Shown in pieces: positions 25,193 to 33,182 of a DNA stretch of 48,226 nt. Numbering within the stretch: the first letter of the stretch is position 1; each line of letters opens with the position of its first letter. Source of the stretch: CAZWVR01 sp964637235. Lineage in GTDB: Bacteria > Bacteroidota > Bacteroidia > Bacteroidales > S143-33. The stretch lies in NCBI GenBank assembly GCA_964637235.1, contig CAZWVR010000005.1, forward strand, positions 1-48,226, given 5' to 3'. The notes below the pieces were generated by a model. That model did no database searches, was not told the origin of the DNA, and was given only the letters and a program-made list of their open reading frames with translations. The position numbers and the translations under genes are program-made.

Positions 25193-25925
25193 TATTATTA
25201 TTTTTAGAATTGGTATTTACATCGACAGAAATGGACAAAAGAGTATCCAATATACCAGTAAGTTCTGCTGCAACTTTAAATCCGACTGCAATGTATATCA
25301 ATGGGATAATACCACCGCTGAGTAAATCATTAAGTTTCCCGGTAAGCATAAAGTTTTCAAGAAAGTCTTTACCAAGTATCAAACCCATTATACCTAATCC
25401 TGCAAAAGTAGCTCCTGCTAATGATTCAATCCAAGTGATAGTATTATGTTTTACAGCAAATTTTCTATATGCTATTAAAAGGAATAGGTATCCTGTAGCA
25501 ATAATTACACCACCTTGAAAACCTCCACCGGGTGTTAAGTGTCCGTGAATGAATACATAGCCTCCTAATAAAATCATCAGAGGGAATAGAGCTTTACCTG
25601 CAACCTGAACTATCCTACTTGCCTGAACAGAACGACGTCTTGGGTTAAGTTCTGTGTGAATTTCTCTACGACGAAATAATATACTTGCTAATCCTGTTGA
25701 AGCTAAGAATAGTACAGTTACTTCTCCTAAGGTATCAAAACCTCTATAATTTACTACTACTGCCGTCACTACATTAGCTACTTGTAAATCTTTGGGAGTT
25801 TTTTCTATATAAGCTTTTGCTACGTTCATTCTATTTTTTCCAAATTGCACACTTAAAAATCCTCCTATTAGAATGAAAAAGATATAAGCAAGTAGGATAA
25901 ATATTATAACCCCTTTTAGTTTCAT
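25185..25925 (-). CDS. MbhE-MrpB fusion subunit
   Basis: A 246-residue membrane protein made of two parts. Residues about 1-95 resemble MbhE (VNYRGFDTLGEVTVLFLASTG). Residues about 105-235 are MrpB/MnhB: LFPLMILLGGYVFIHGHLTPGGGFQGGV, the diagnostic loop, then further helices. Mbh-type clusters encode the two as separate genes, so this is a fusion relative to that layout. The MrpB part belongs to the sodium/proton antiporter module. Confidence 0.87.
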   Translation of the reverse strand: MKLKGVIIFILLAYIFFILIGGFLSVQFGKNRMNVAKAYIEKTPKDLQVANVVTAVVVNYRGFDTLGEVTVLFLASTGLASILFRRREIHTELNPRRRSVQASRIVQVAGKALFPLMILLGGYVFIHGHLTPGGGFQGGVIIATGYLFLLIAYRKFAVKHNTITWIESLAGATFAGLGIMGLILGKDFLENFMLTGKLNDLLSGGIIPLIYIAVGFKVAAELTGILDTLLSISVDVNTNSKNNNNE

Positions 25926-25940
25926 TTGATAAAATTTTTA

Positions 25941-26192
25941 TTATTCTTCTTCTCGTTTAGTGTTTTTGATAGTAACTACAAAAATAATAGTAGTCAGAGC
26001 TACACCTATTGCAGCTTCGGTTAAAGCAACATCTGGTGCCTGTAAAACGAAATAGAAAGCCGACAGTATTAGACTAATGATAGAACTTGCAATAGTTGCT
26101 ACCAGTAAGTCTTTATGGCTCACTACATAAATGGAGACGATTATTAAAATCAAGGCACCAATTATAATTAGAGCGGTCAATAACGTTGTCAT
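25941..26192 (-). CDS. MbhD/MrpA C-terminal-like small subunit (DUF4040)
   Basis: An 83-residue protein with three membrane helices and the motif APDVALTEAAIGVALTTI, typical of MbhD and of the C-terminal part of MrpA. In complex I this corresponds to part of NuoJ. It overlaps MrpG by four bases. A full-length MrpA is absent, as in Mbh and Mbx clusters. Confidence 0.88.
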   Translation of the reverse strand: MTTLLTALIIIGALILIIVSIYVVSHKDLLVATIASSIISLILSAFYFVLQAPDVALTEAAIGVALTTIIFVVTIKNTKREEE

Positions 26193-26533
26193 TGTTTATT
26201 ATTTTTAGGATTATCAACTTCTTCGTATGCATCGGTTATTTTTACTTTTGGTTTAATACCAGCCCGATGCGAACCTCTTGCAATAGCGTGGGAGCTTATT
26301 GGATTAGAGAGTGCTATAAACAGAATTATGATAAAAAGCTTAAAGAACCAATCTGGTTGCAAAAGAGCTACTCCAAATATTAAACTCATAGCACCCATAG
26401 TAGAAGCTTTGGTGCCTGCTTGTAAACGGGAGTATATATCAGGCATTCTTAGTATTCCCAAAGCTCCTAAAAAGAGAAATATTGCTCCCAATACAATGAA
26501 AAATGAACCTAAGTATGTAAGTATTGTATTCAT
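26189..26533 (-). CDS. mrpG: MrpG-like antiporter subunit
   Basis: A 114-residue protein with three membrane helices. LGALGILRMPDIYSRLQAGTKAS is the MrpG/MnhG signature. It is a structural part of the antiporter module. A polar C-terminal tail of about 25 residues follows the last helix. It follows MrpF by a single base. Confidence 0.92.
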   Translation of the reverse strand: MNTILTYLGSFFIVLGAIFLFLGALGILRMPDIYSRLQAGTKASTMGAMSLIFGVALLQPDWFFKLFIIILFIALSNPISSHAIARGSHRAGIKPKVKITDAYEEVDNPKNNKQ

Positions 26534-26534
26534 A

Positions 26535-26807
26535 TTAAACCCCTCCTTCTAAATATCTTGCAATTACAACTATCCCTAAGAAGCCTAAGGCTGCATATAT
26601 CAGAGATACATCAACATAGATGAAACGTTGGAAAATATATCCGAATAGGATAAGCCCACCGATGATAGTAACAGACATTGTATCGGTAGCGACAACTCTA
26701 TCGGAGGCTTCTGGCCCTTTCATAAATCTTATAAATGCCAGAATGATCCCAATTCCTATTAGTACCAGTGCTGTATAAACAGAGTATTGAACTACAATGT
26801 TTTCCAT
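26535..26807 (-). CDS. mrpF: MrpF-like antiporter subunit
   Basis: A 90-residue protein with three membrane helices and the MrpF signature FMKGPEASDRVVATDTMSV at about 28-46. It is the second antiporter gene, ten bases after MrpE. Confidence 0.92.
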   Translation of the reverse strand: MENIVVQYSVYTALVLIGIGIILAFIRFMKGPEASDRVVATDTMSVTIIGGLILFGYIFQRFIYVDVSLIYAALGFLGIVVIARYLEGGV

Positions 26808-26817
26808 AGTATATTTT

Positions 26818-27360
26818 TTATTGATAGATTTTCAATAGTATTTTTTCAAAAGGATAAGCTATTTCTTTGTAAACTTCTTCAGGATCTGTTGCTTCTACTG
26901 TAAGCCAGTGAATGTAAAATCTATTTTCTACAATATCCACGGTAAATGTTCCGGGAGTTAGAGTGATACTATTTGCCAGAATCATTTTTGCAAAATCAGA
27001 GTTTAATTTGCTTTCAAATTCCACTATACCGGGATTGATAGGTAGTTTGGGATTTATAACTATCATTGCTACGTGAAAATTAGCTTTTATCAATGCCCAT
27101 AAGAATACGAAAATATATTCAACGATATATAACAATCTTTTGGGTGAAAGATTAGCTAAGCCGAGAGATGTGAAAGTTTTATATCCATATATTGCAATAA
27201 TAAAGCTTACTACTACTCCCATAACTACCTCTTGCAAGGCAAAAGTAGAAGTAAAGGCGAGCCATATTAAAAAGATAAATAAAAAAGTGAACAAGAATTT
27301 ACTAATAAGACTCGCATTTGTTTTTGCCTCTGCTTGTGATACTGTGTTTTTTTCTGTCAT
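26818..27360 (-). CDS. mrpE: MrpE-like antiporter subunit
   Basis: A 180-residue protein with three to four membrane helices at about 20-110 and a C-terminal cytoplasmic domain. The motif LANSITLTPGTFTVDI is the clear MrpE signature. A polar N-terminal extension of about 18 residues precedes the first helix. The gene starts two bases after the acylphosphatase stop codon and opens the membrane-complex part of the operon. Confidence 0.92.
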   Translation of the reverse strand: MTEKNTVSQAEAKTNASLISKFLFTFLFIFLIWLAFTSTFALQEVVMGVVVSFIIAIYGYKTFTSLGLANLSPKRLLYIVEYIFVFLWALIKANFHVAMIVINPKLPINPGIVEFESKLNSDFAKMILANSITLTPGTFTVDIVENRFYIHWLTVEATDPEEVYKEIAYPFEKILLKIYQ

Positions 27361-27362
27361 AG

Positions 27363-27641
27363 TTAACGCTTTATGTTGAAAGAATTAAATTCTTTATATT
27401 GTATATCAGAGACTTCGACGTTAGAGATGTCTGCCAATTCTGGTCCTTTATTACAGTAATAGACAAGTTTTTCAAGTTTGTTTGGTTCTCCATATGCTTC
27501 AACATATACAGATCCATCTGGCATATTTTTAACATATCCTGTGATTCCTAATCTATTAGCTCGTTCCCATATATAATAGCGAAATCCAATTCCTTGTACT
27601 TTTGGACCTGTAATATGAATTTTAATGCCTTTTTTAGTCAT
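27363..27641 (-). CDS. acyP: Acylphosphatase
   Basis: A 92-residue protein with both acylphosphatase signatures: the phosphate loop GIGFRYY at about 17-23 with the catalytic Arg, and GYVKNMPDGSVYVEAYG with the catalytic Asn. It hydrolyses acyl phosphates such as acetyl phosphate or 1,3-bisphosphoglycerate. It is the first gene of the operon and ends two bases before mrpE, so it is co-transcribed with the complex. Why is not known; it may be a chance passenger. Confidence 0.93.
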   Translation of the reverse strand: MTKKGIKIHITGPKVQGIGFRYYIWERANRLGITGYVKNMPDGSVYVEAYGEPNKLEKLVYYCNKGPELADISNVEVSDIQYKEFNSFNIKR

Positions 27642-27880
27642 CTAAAATTTTTTACGCTGGACAAAATTTTTAAAAAATGAGAAAAAAAAAAATCTTGTTG
27701 AACATAAAATACGTTATTGCAAGATATATTAAAAATTTTTTTGGGTAAAAATTTGAAGATCAGTCGCTTATTAAGCAGTGTAAATCTCTATATTTATAGC
27801 TGATTAAAAAATAATATATAAGGAAAGTATTATTAGATTAAAATTGAGTAGATTTGAGACTAAGATTATGAGTATATAAA
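27642..27880. other. Non-coding region upstream of the Mbx-like operon
   Basis: No gene fits here. The stretch is very AT-rich, with A/T runs, and must hold the promoter of the operon on the minus strand. I could not find an exact TAnnTTTG box. A short ATCTTG/CAAGAT inverted repeat is the only symmetry noticed and is too short to call. Confidence 0.5.
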
Positions 27881-27932
27881 ACAGGGCTGTCCGCAAAGAT
27901 TACCTTTTTTTGTATATTTGGGACAACCCTGT
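27881..27932 (-). terminator. Intrinsic terminator after the outer-membrane-like lipoprotein gene
   Basis: ACAGGGCTGTCC (27881-27892) pairs with GGACAACCCTGT (27921-27932) with one mismatch. Read on the minus strand the hairpin follows the stop codon at 27941 through an A tract and is followed by TTTATA. Confidence 0.75.
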
Positions 27933-27940
27933 GATTTTTT

Positions 27941-28621
27941 TCAAGGTTTCTTTTTATCGTATAGTTTATTTAATTTAATTTCAATACCTATGGAGCCAAA
28001 AGTTACTGGTATTATCCCTTCTTCTATAAAGAGAGCTGGTCCTGATTGTAAAGTTAAAAAAGCATATTTATAACCTAATTTAGTTATAAATGTTGGGAAA
28101 ATCATAAACATAATGTCATCTAGATTTGTGGATTTAATAATATAAAAACGTGGGGAGAAGCCAAATTCTGTGTATTTAGAAAATGTTCCTATTTCTGGTT
28201 GAATAAATAAAAAGTTACTATGAAAATCATTATTTGCTGCATGATAATTATTCCAAGCCCTTCCTATACCTGAATAAATTTCGAAAGTAGTATTTTTATT
28301 TAATTTATTGTAATATCCAACTCCAAATTCAATTTGGGCGATTTTAAGTGAATCTTCTTCATCGAGGTAAATCTCTGAAGCTGTAGAATTAATATGATAG
28401 TAATTTGCTATTAGAGCAAATTTATTTGAAATAGCATAGCTACTTGAAAAATATGGACCTATATCTGGGAGCATATTTACTCCAGCATTGAAATGTAGTT
28501 CATTTTTATTAGTCATTAAAGGGGCGTTCATACTACTGACCGCTAATGGTAGGTCGCAAGAGCTTAAAAATAAAAAAAGTGTAGCTATAAATACTGAAAT
28601 AGGAATAAATAAGTTTCTCAT
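27941..28621 (-). CDS. Lipoprotein with outer-membrane beta-barrel character, function unknown
   Basis: A 226-residue protein with a leader ending in a lipobox (LSSC, Cys22). The mature part has regular alternation of aromatic or hydrophobic and polar residues (FALIANYYHI, FEIYSGIGRAWNNYH, FGFSPRFYIIK) as in small beta-barrels, and ends with IGIEIKLNKLY, a plausible last strand followed by a Lys-rich tail. I do not recognise the family. It is a single-gene unit with a terminator directly after it. Confidence 0.72.
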   Translation of the reverse strand: MRNLFIPISVFIATLFLFLSSCDLPLAVSSMNAPLMTNKNELHFNAGVNMLPDIGPYFSSSYAISNKFALIANYYHINSTASEIYLDEEDSLKIAQIEFGVGYYNKLNKNTTFEIYSGIGRAWNNYHAANNDFHSNFLFIQPEIGTFSKYTEFGFSPRFYIIKSTNLDDIMFMIFPTFITKLGYKYAFLTLQSGPALFIEEGIIPVTFGSIGIEIKLNKLYDKKKP

Positions 28622-28933
28622 AGTCTTTTTTTAGAATAAAGAACGTTTTTTTTTATATAAAGAGTTCTTTTTTTTTGATAAAATTTAATTTTTTTATGAT
28701 AAAATTACTCATTTTGATTATTAACAAAAGATTTTAATACTAAATTAAAGTAGGATGTGGATATTTAGGGGGAAGCTCACTATGGAGTAAGCTACTATGC
28801 AAATGAAAGATCATCATATACATTTCTGTTATGATAGGTGATTGTATAAGTTAAACCTTGTTATTTTTTGGTGAAAGAGTAAATGGTGGAGGGCTGGTTA
28901 TTATGAGAGAATTTACCAGCCCTTGCAGATGTA
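28622..28933. other. Non-coding region with two small hairpins
   Basis: No open frame of note. It contains T/A runs near the lipoprotein start, an imperfect AGCTCACT/AGTAAGCT hairpin at 28774-28793 and the hairpin at 28890-28923. No tRNA-like or other RNA fold was recognised. Confidence 0.5.
28890..28923 (-). terminator. Hairpin after the PorE-like gene, terminator candidate
   Basis: AGGGCTGGT (28890-28898) and ACCAGCCCT (28915-28923) form a perfect 9-bp stem 11 bases after the stop codon of the PorE-like gene. There is no T run after it on the minus strand, so it may stabilise the 3' end instead of terminating. Confidence 0.45.
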
Positions 28934-30928
28934 TTAGTCGCCGAAGCGTTCATAATTTTCGTTATAGCCGCCTTCAATTACTCGGAATTCAGTGCGGCGG
29001 TTAAGTTCATTGCATATTTCTTGTTGTTCTTTTGATGGTAGTGATTTAATAAATTCTTCTGTGAGTTTTTGTCCTACTTTTAAGAAAGGATATTTTTTAG
29101 CGGTCATTTCGTCGACGACAAATGGTTCACTTTCTCCATAACCTTTTGCTACGAGTCTATCTCGGGATATACCGTGTTCTACGAGGTATTTTACGACGGA
29201 ATTAGCACGACCTTGTGAAAGTTTAAGATTAGCTTTTTCGCTACCGCGGTAGTCAGTATGAGCTCTTAGTTCTATTTTGACGTCGGGATTTATTTGGAGG
29301 AGTTCAATTAACTTTTCCAATGCAGCATATGATTCTGGGCGGAGAGTAGTATCGTTAAAGTCATAATGAATATTTGGGATTTTGATATTTCCGACAGCAG
29401 GCACTAAGTATATTTCTGTATTTAGGACTGTTCCGTCTTTTTTTATTCCTTTTGTAGAGACAGTGGCGTGTCCTTTTAGGAAAGTTTTTTTCATTGCTAA
29501 TAAGTAATAATCTACATTTTCTTTGAGGTTTACTTCAAATTTTCCCGTGACGTCGGTATGTGCGATAATAGAGGAGCCATCACTACCTTGAATTTTAATT
29601 TTTACATCAGGCAGATAAGCGTGATTTTTATCGTTCATAACATATCCTACGAGTTTAATTTTAAGGGGAATTTGCCAGAAGTAGTATATATCATCGTCTT
29701 TACCCATTTTACGTGAGCTTGCCAGATATCCCTTTATTTCCTTAGGGTAGAATACTATGGAGAAGTCATTAGCGGGGGAGTTTATAGGGTATTTTAAGTT
29801 TTCCACTTTCCAAGAGCCGTCGGGTTGTTTTGTAGCTTTGTATATATCGAAGCCACCCATTCCTTCTGGTCTATCAGAAGCGAAGTATAAATTTCCTTTG
29901 CTGTCAGTTGCGGGGAATATTTCATTAAAAGGGGTATTTATATCACCTCCAAGGGGTTGGGGATTAGACCAAGGAGCCGATTTTGATGTTCTTGTCATAA
30001 ACCAAATATCTTTTCCACCTTTGCCTTTTGGGTTATCGGTAGCGAAGTACATAGTTAACCCATCGGGGGAGAGAGCAGGTTGACCGACGGATATAGCGGT
30101 ATCGTTGAATATTTTTACTTGTCCTTGTTTTACCCATTTACCATCTTGCCATCGAGCTTTATAGATTTTACAGCCTACTTTTTTATTTTTAATGTATTGG
30201 CAAGATGTATAATACATTGTAAAACCGTCGGGAGTTAATGTGCAACTTCCGTCATCGAATTGTGTATTTACTTCTCCTTCGATAGGTTTTGGTACTGTCC
30301 AGAATCCTTTTTTATCTAATTGAGTGACGTATATATCTGCGAAGTTAGTTCCTGAGTTAGTATTTAATTTAGTTCCTTTACCATTGCTACGTGTAGAAGT
30401 AAAGAATAGGGTAAGGGTATCGTTGCTCAGGGCGGGGGCAAAATCGTTATCTCTTGAATTTATTTGTTTTACGTAAACTACCTGATATCGCGAGGGATGT
30501 TCCATCCATTTTTTAGCGTTTTCGCAGGATTTAATACCTATATCAGCTATTTTATCGTTAGGGACAAGGTCTTTGTAATTTCTATAATATTTCATAGCGT
30601 CTTCATAGAGACCTTTCATTTTTAGAGCTTCTGCTAAATAGAGGTTAGCTTTTGGGTCTTGATATTTGTACAATATAGCCCTACGGAACCATTTTATTTG
30701 TCCACCTACATCAAATAGATGTTTTGCACACATACCGGCTTTGAAGGATACTTCACCTTTTAGAGTTCTATCTTTAATTTTAGCGAAATATTGATTATAG
30801 AGCTCATAGGCTTTTGAGTATTCACCAGCTTCGTAATACTTATTAGCTTTTTGGATTTTTCTCGGTTGAGCGTTTATACCGAGGCTTATAAATAGCATAG
30901 AAAATACCAAAAAAATTGTTTTTTTCAT
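28934..30928 (-). CDS. porE: PorE-like protein: TPR, WD40-like propeller, carboxypeptidase-regulatory-like domain and OmpA C-terminal domain
   Basis: A 664-residue exported protein (signal peptide about 1-20, no lipobox). Domains in order: TPR helices at about 25-145, PD40-type propeller blades at about 160-400 (LTPDGFTMYYTS, LSPDGLTMYFATDNPKGKGG, FASDRPEGMGGFDIYKA), a CarboxypepD_reg-like domain at about 415-500, and an OmpA peptidoglycan-binding domain at about 520-650 (ELRAHTDYRGSEKANLKLSQ). This order and length match PorE of the type IX secretion system, which anchors the apparatus to peptidoglycan. Bacteroidota carry several such proteins, so orthology is likely but not certain. P. gingivalis PorE is a lipoprotein, which this is not. 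Confidence 0.78.
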   Translation of the reverse strand: MKKTIFLVFSMLFISLGINAQPRKIQKANKYYEAGEYSKAYELYNQYFAKIKDRTLKGEVSFKAGMCAKHLFDVGGQIKWFRRAILYKYQDPKANLYLAEALKMKGLYEDAMKYYRNYKDLVPNDKIADIGIKSCENAKKWMEHPSRYQVVYVKQINSRDNDFAPALSNDTLTLFFTSTRSNGKGTKLNTNSGTNFADIYVTQLDKKGFWTVPKPIEGEVNTQFDDGSCTLTPDGFTMYYTSCQYIKNKKVGCKIYKARWQDGKWVKQGQVKIFNDTAISVGQPALSPDGLTMYFATDNPKGKGGKDIWFMTRTSKSAPWSNPQPLGGDINTPFNEIFPATDSKGNLYFASDRPEGMGGFDIYKATKQPDGSWKVENLKYPINSPANDFSIVFYPKEIKGYLASSRKMGKDDDIYYFWQIPLKIKLVGYVMNDKNHAYLPDVKIKIQGSDGSSIIAHTDVTGKFEVNLKENVDYYLLAMKKTFLKGHATVSTKGIKKDGTVLNTEIYLVPAVGNIKIPNIHYDFNDTTLRPESYAALEKLIELLQINPDVKIELRAHTDYRGSEKANLKLSQGRANSVVKYLVEHGISRDRLVAKGYGESEPFVVDEMTAKKYPFLKVGQKLTEEFIKSLPSKEQQEICNELNRRTEFRVIEGGYNENYERFGD

Positions 30929-30939
30929 ATTTATTAGTT

Positions 30940-33039
30940 TTAGTTTATGATTTTCATTTCTTTAATAAGATGTTTTGCATTTGCGTATTTATCAATGATA
31001 AATAGTACATATCTGATGTCTAAGGTAATATTTCTGCACATTGAAGTATCGAAATCATAGTCGCTCATAGTTCCTTCCCATACTCTATCAAAATTTACAC
31101 CAATAAGGTATCCATTTTTATCGATAACCGGGCTTCCGGAGTTTCCTCCTGTTGTATGATTATCGGCGATAAAGGCTATATGCATAGTACTATCTTTTTT
31201 ATCGTAATATTTGCCGAAATCTTTTTTCTCGTATAGTGTTTTAAGTTTTTTAGGCACTTTATAGTCGTAGATTTTAGGATTTTCTTTTTCGATAACACCT
31301 TTTAGAGTAGTGAAATATCGGTAAAAAACTGCATCTCTGGGTTGATATCCTTTTACGGATCCAAAGGAAACCCTGAGAGTAAAATTTGCATCTGGATAGA
31401 ATATTTTATTTGAATCCATTTGCATCAGTAGTTTTATATATAAACGATTAAGGCTGTCTAATGCATATTTATAGGATTGATTTTTGGCTTCAAATTCATT
31501 TAATTTTTTTATAAGTGAATTATAAAGTTGAATAAGAGGATCCTCTATTGGTAAAAAGTTAAGTTTTTGGGCTTTATCCATAGATGTTAGCATAGAAGAA
31601 TTAAAGATTTCAAGTGCATATTTGATTGTATCGTTTGCGAGGGAATTAAGTTTTTGGACGATAGTTTTAGGTATAAATTTTTTTGGGGCATAATGTAGAT
31701 AGTTTTTGACAGCAGCTATAAATAGCTGTTTTTCGATAGTTGTATCGTAGTTTTTATATAAGTAATTTAGTTTTTTATAGAATTTCTCAGCAGATTGTTC
31801 ATTAAGAATGGATTTATATATATTCCACCAATCTGACAGGTAAAAACATTCGATGAAAGCATAGTATGCTTTTTTATATGGCATAGTAAGGTTGTAATAT
31901 TTTTTTAAATCGTTGAGGATGTTTTTATATTTTGCCAATTTTTTATTTTTTTTGATCCATAGTAAGAATTTTTTTTCTTGGAGCTGTTTTTTCTTAATAG
32001 TTTTTAGCCGATTTAAGCCTTGTTTTGCGCCTATCCATTTTTTCCATGCATTTGCTATTCTTGCTTGTTTTGCAGAGTACATAATTCGTAATGTAGGATT
32101 TGTTTTTATAGCATTATTTATAATATTGAGTTTATCTTCTCGTATTTTGATTCTCATGGAGTTATATATATTGTTAATTTGTTTGATAGCAAAAGACGGG
32201 AGATATTCATAGGTAATTCCGGGGTATCCCATAACCATAGTAAAATCGCCTTGTTTTATGCCATTGAGTGAAATTTTAAAGAATTTTTTAGGTTTATATG
32301 GTACATTATTGGGAGAGTATTCAGCAGGCATATTATTAGTATCTGCGTAAACTCTAAAAATTGAGAAGTCGCCAGTATGTCTGGGCCATATCCAATTATC
32401 GGTATCGCCACCGAAGCGACCTATTGCTGAGGGAGGTGCACCAACAAGTCTAACATCACGGAATACTTCATAGACCATAAGCATATACATATTGCCATTA
32501 TAGAATGAGTAAACATTTGCGTAATAGTATTTTTTAGGATATTTTTTAGTTATTTGTTGAAGGAGTTGTTCTTTATTTTGTTCAATAATATTTTGTCGTT
32601 TATATTCTGGTGTATTTTCAGTAATGCCATTAAGTATCTGTTCAGTTACGTTTTCTGCATGGACTAATATTTTGACTGTTAGTCCGGGATTTGGTAGTTC
32701 TTCGGAGAGATTTTGTGCCCAGAAGCCTGATGAAAGGTAATCATTTTCGGGGGTAGAATGTCTTTGGATAAAGGAGTGTCCGCAGTGATAATTAGTTAGT
32801 ATTAAGCCCATAGGAGATATAAATTCACCTGTGCAGCCTGTACCAAAAATTACTACTGCATCTTTTAGTGAAGGGTTATTTTCGTTATATATATCTTCTG
32901 CTGATAATATTAGTCCTTTTTTTCGCATTTGATATATTATTCCTTGTTTTTTTAGATACATTGGCAACCATAATCCTTCATCGGCATATACTGTGATGAA
33001 CATATAAAGAGCAGAAAAAAAGATTAGAAATCTTTTCAT
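30940..33039 (-). CDS. S46 family dipeptidyl-peptidase, DPP11-like
   Basis: A 699-residue secreted serine peptidase (signal peptide about 1-19). The chymotrypsin-type triad is His85 in LTNYHCGH, Asp224 in HTGDFSIFR and Ser634 in GGNSGSPV. About 18 residues after the serine the sequence reads NFDRVWEG: in this family Arg at that place (Arg673 of P. gingivalis DPP11) goes with Asp/Glu specificity, while DPP7 has Gly. So release of dipeptides with an acidic second residue is expected. It works in the periplasm on imported oligopeptides. It lies 11 bases upstream of the PorE-like gene. Confidence 0.9.
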   Translation of the reverse strand: MKRFLIFFSALYMFITVYADEGLWLPMYLKKQGIIYQMRKKGLILSAEDIYNENNPSLKDAVVIFGTGCTGEFISPMGLILTNYHCGHSFIQRHSTPENDYLSSGFWAQNLSEELPNPGLTVKILVHAENVTEQILNGITENTPEYKRQNIIEQNKEQLLQQITKKYPKKYYYANVYSFYNGNMYMLMVYEVFRDVRLVGAPPSAIGRFGGDTDNWIWPRHTGDFSIFRVYADTNNMPAEYSPNNVPYKPKKFFKISLNGIKQGDFTMVMGYPGITYEYLPSFAIKQINNIYNSMRIKIREDKLNIINNAIKTNPTLRIMYSAKQARIANAWKKWIGAKQGLNRLKTIKKKQLQEKKFLLWIKKNKKLAKYKNILNDLKKYYNLTMPYKKAYYAFIECFYLSDWWNIYKSILNEQSAEKFYKKLNYLYKNYDTTIEKQLFIAAVKNYLHYAPKKFIPKTIVQKLNSLANDTIKYALEIFNSSMLTSMDKAQKLNFLPIEDPLIQLYNSLIKKLNEFEAKNQSYKYALDSLNRLYIKLLMQMDSNKIFYPDANFTLRVSFGSVKGYQPRDAVFYRYFTTLKGVIEKENPKIYDYKVPKKLKTLYEKKDFGKYYDKKDSTMHIAFIADNHTTGGNSGSPVIDKNGYLIGVNFDRVWEGTMSDYDFDTSMCRNITLDIRYVLFIIDKYANAKHLIKEMKIIN

Positions 33040-33182
33040 AAGTTTATAGGTTTGTTTGGTTAAATTTTCTTACAAAATAATAACATTTTTTTCAGAAATT
33101 AAACTTTTGTTTTTTTATCTTGTTTATGTATATGGATAAATAGTGTTTTTTATAGAAAAAATTTTTTGACGAAAGTATTAAA

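Noticed and set aside
28774..28793. Small structured RNA in the gap before the PorE-like gene
   Set aside because: The hairpin is short and imperfect (C-A mismatch), with no promoter or terminator around it that would define an RNA gene.
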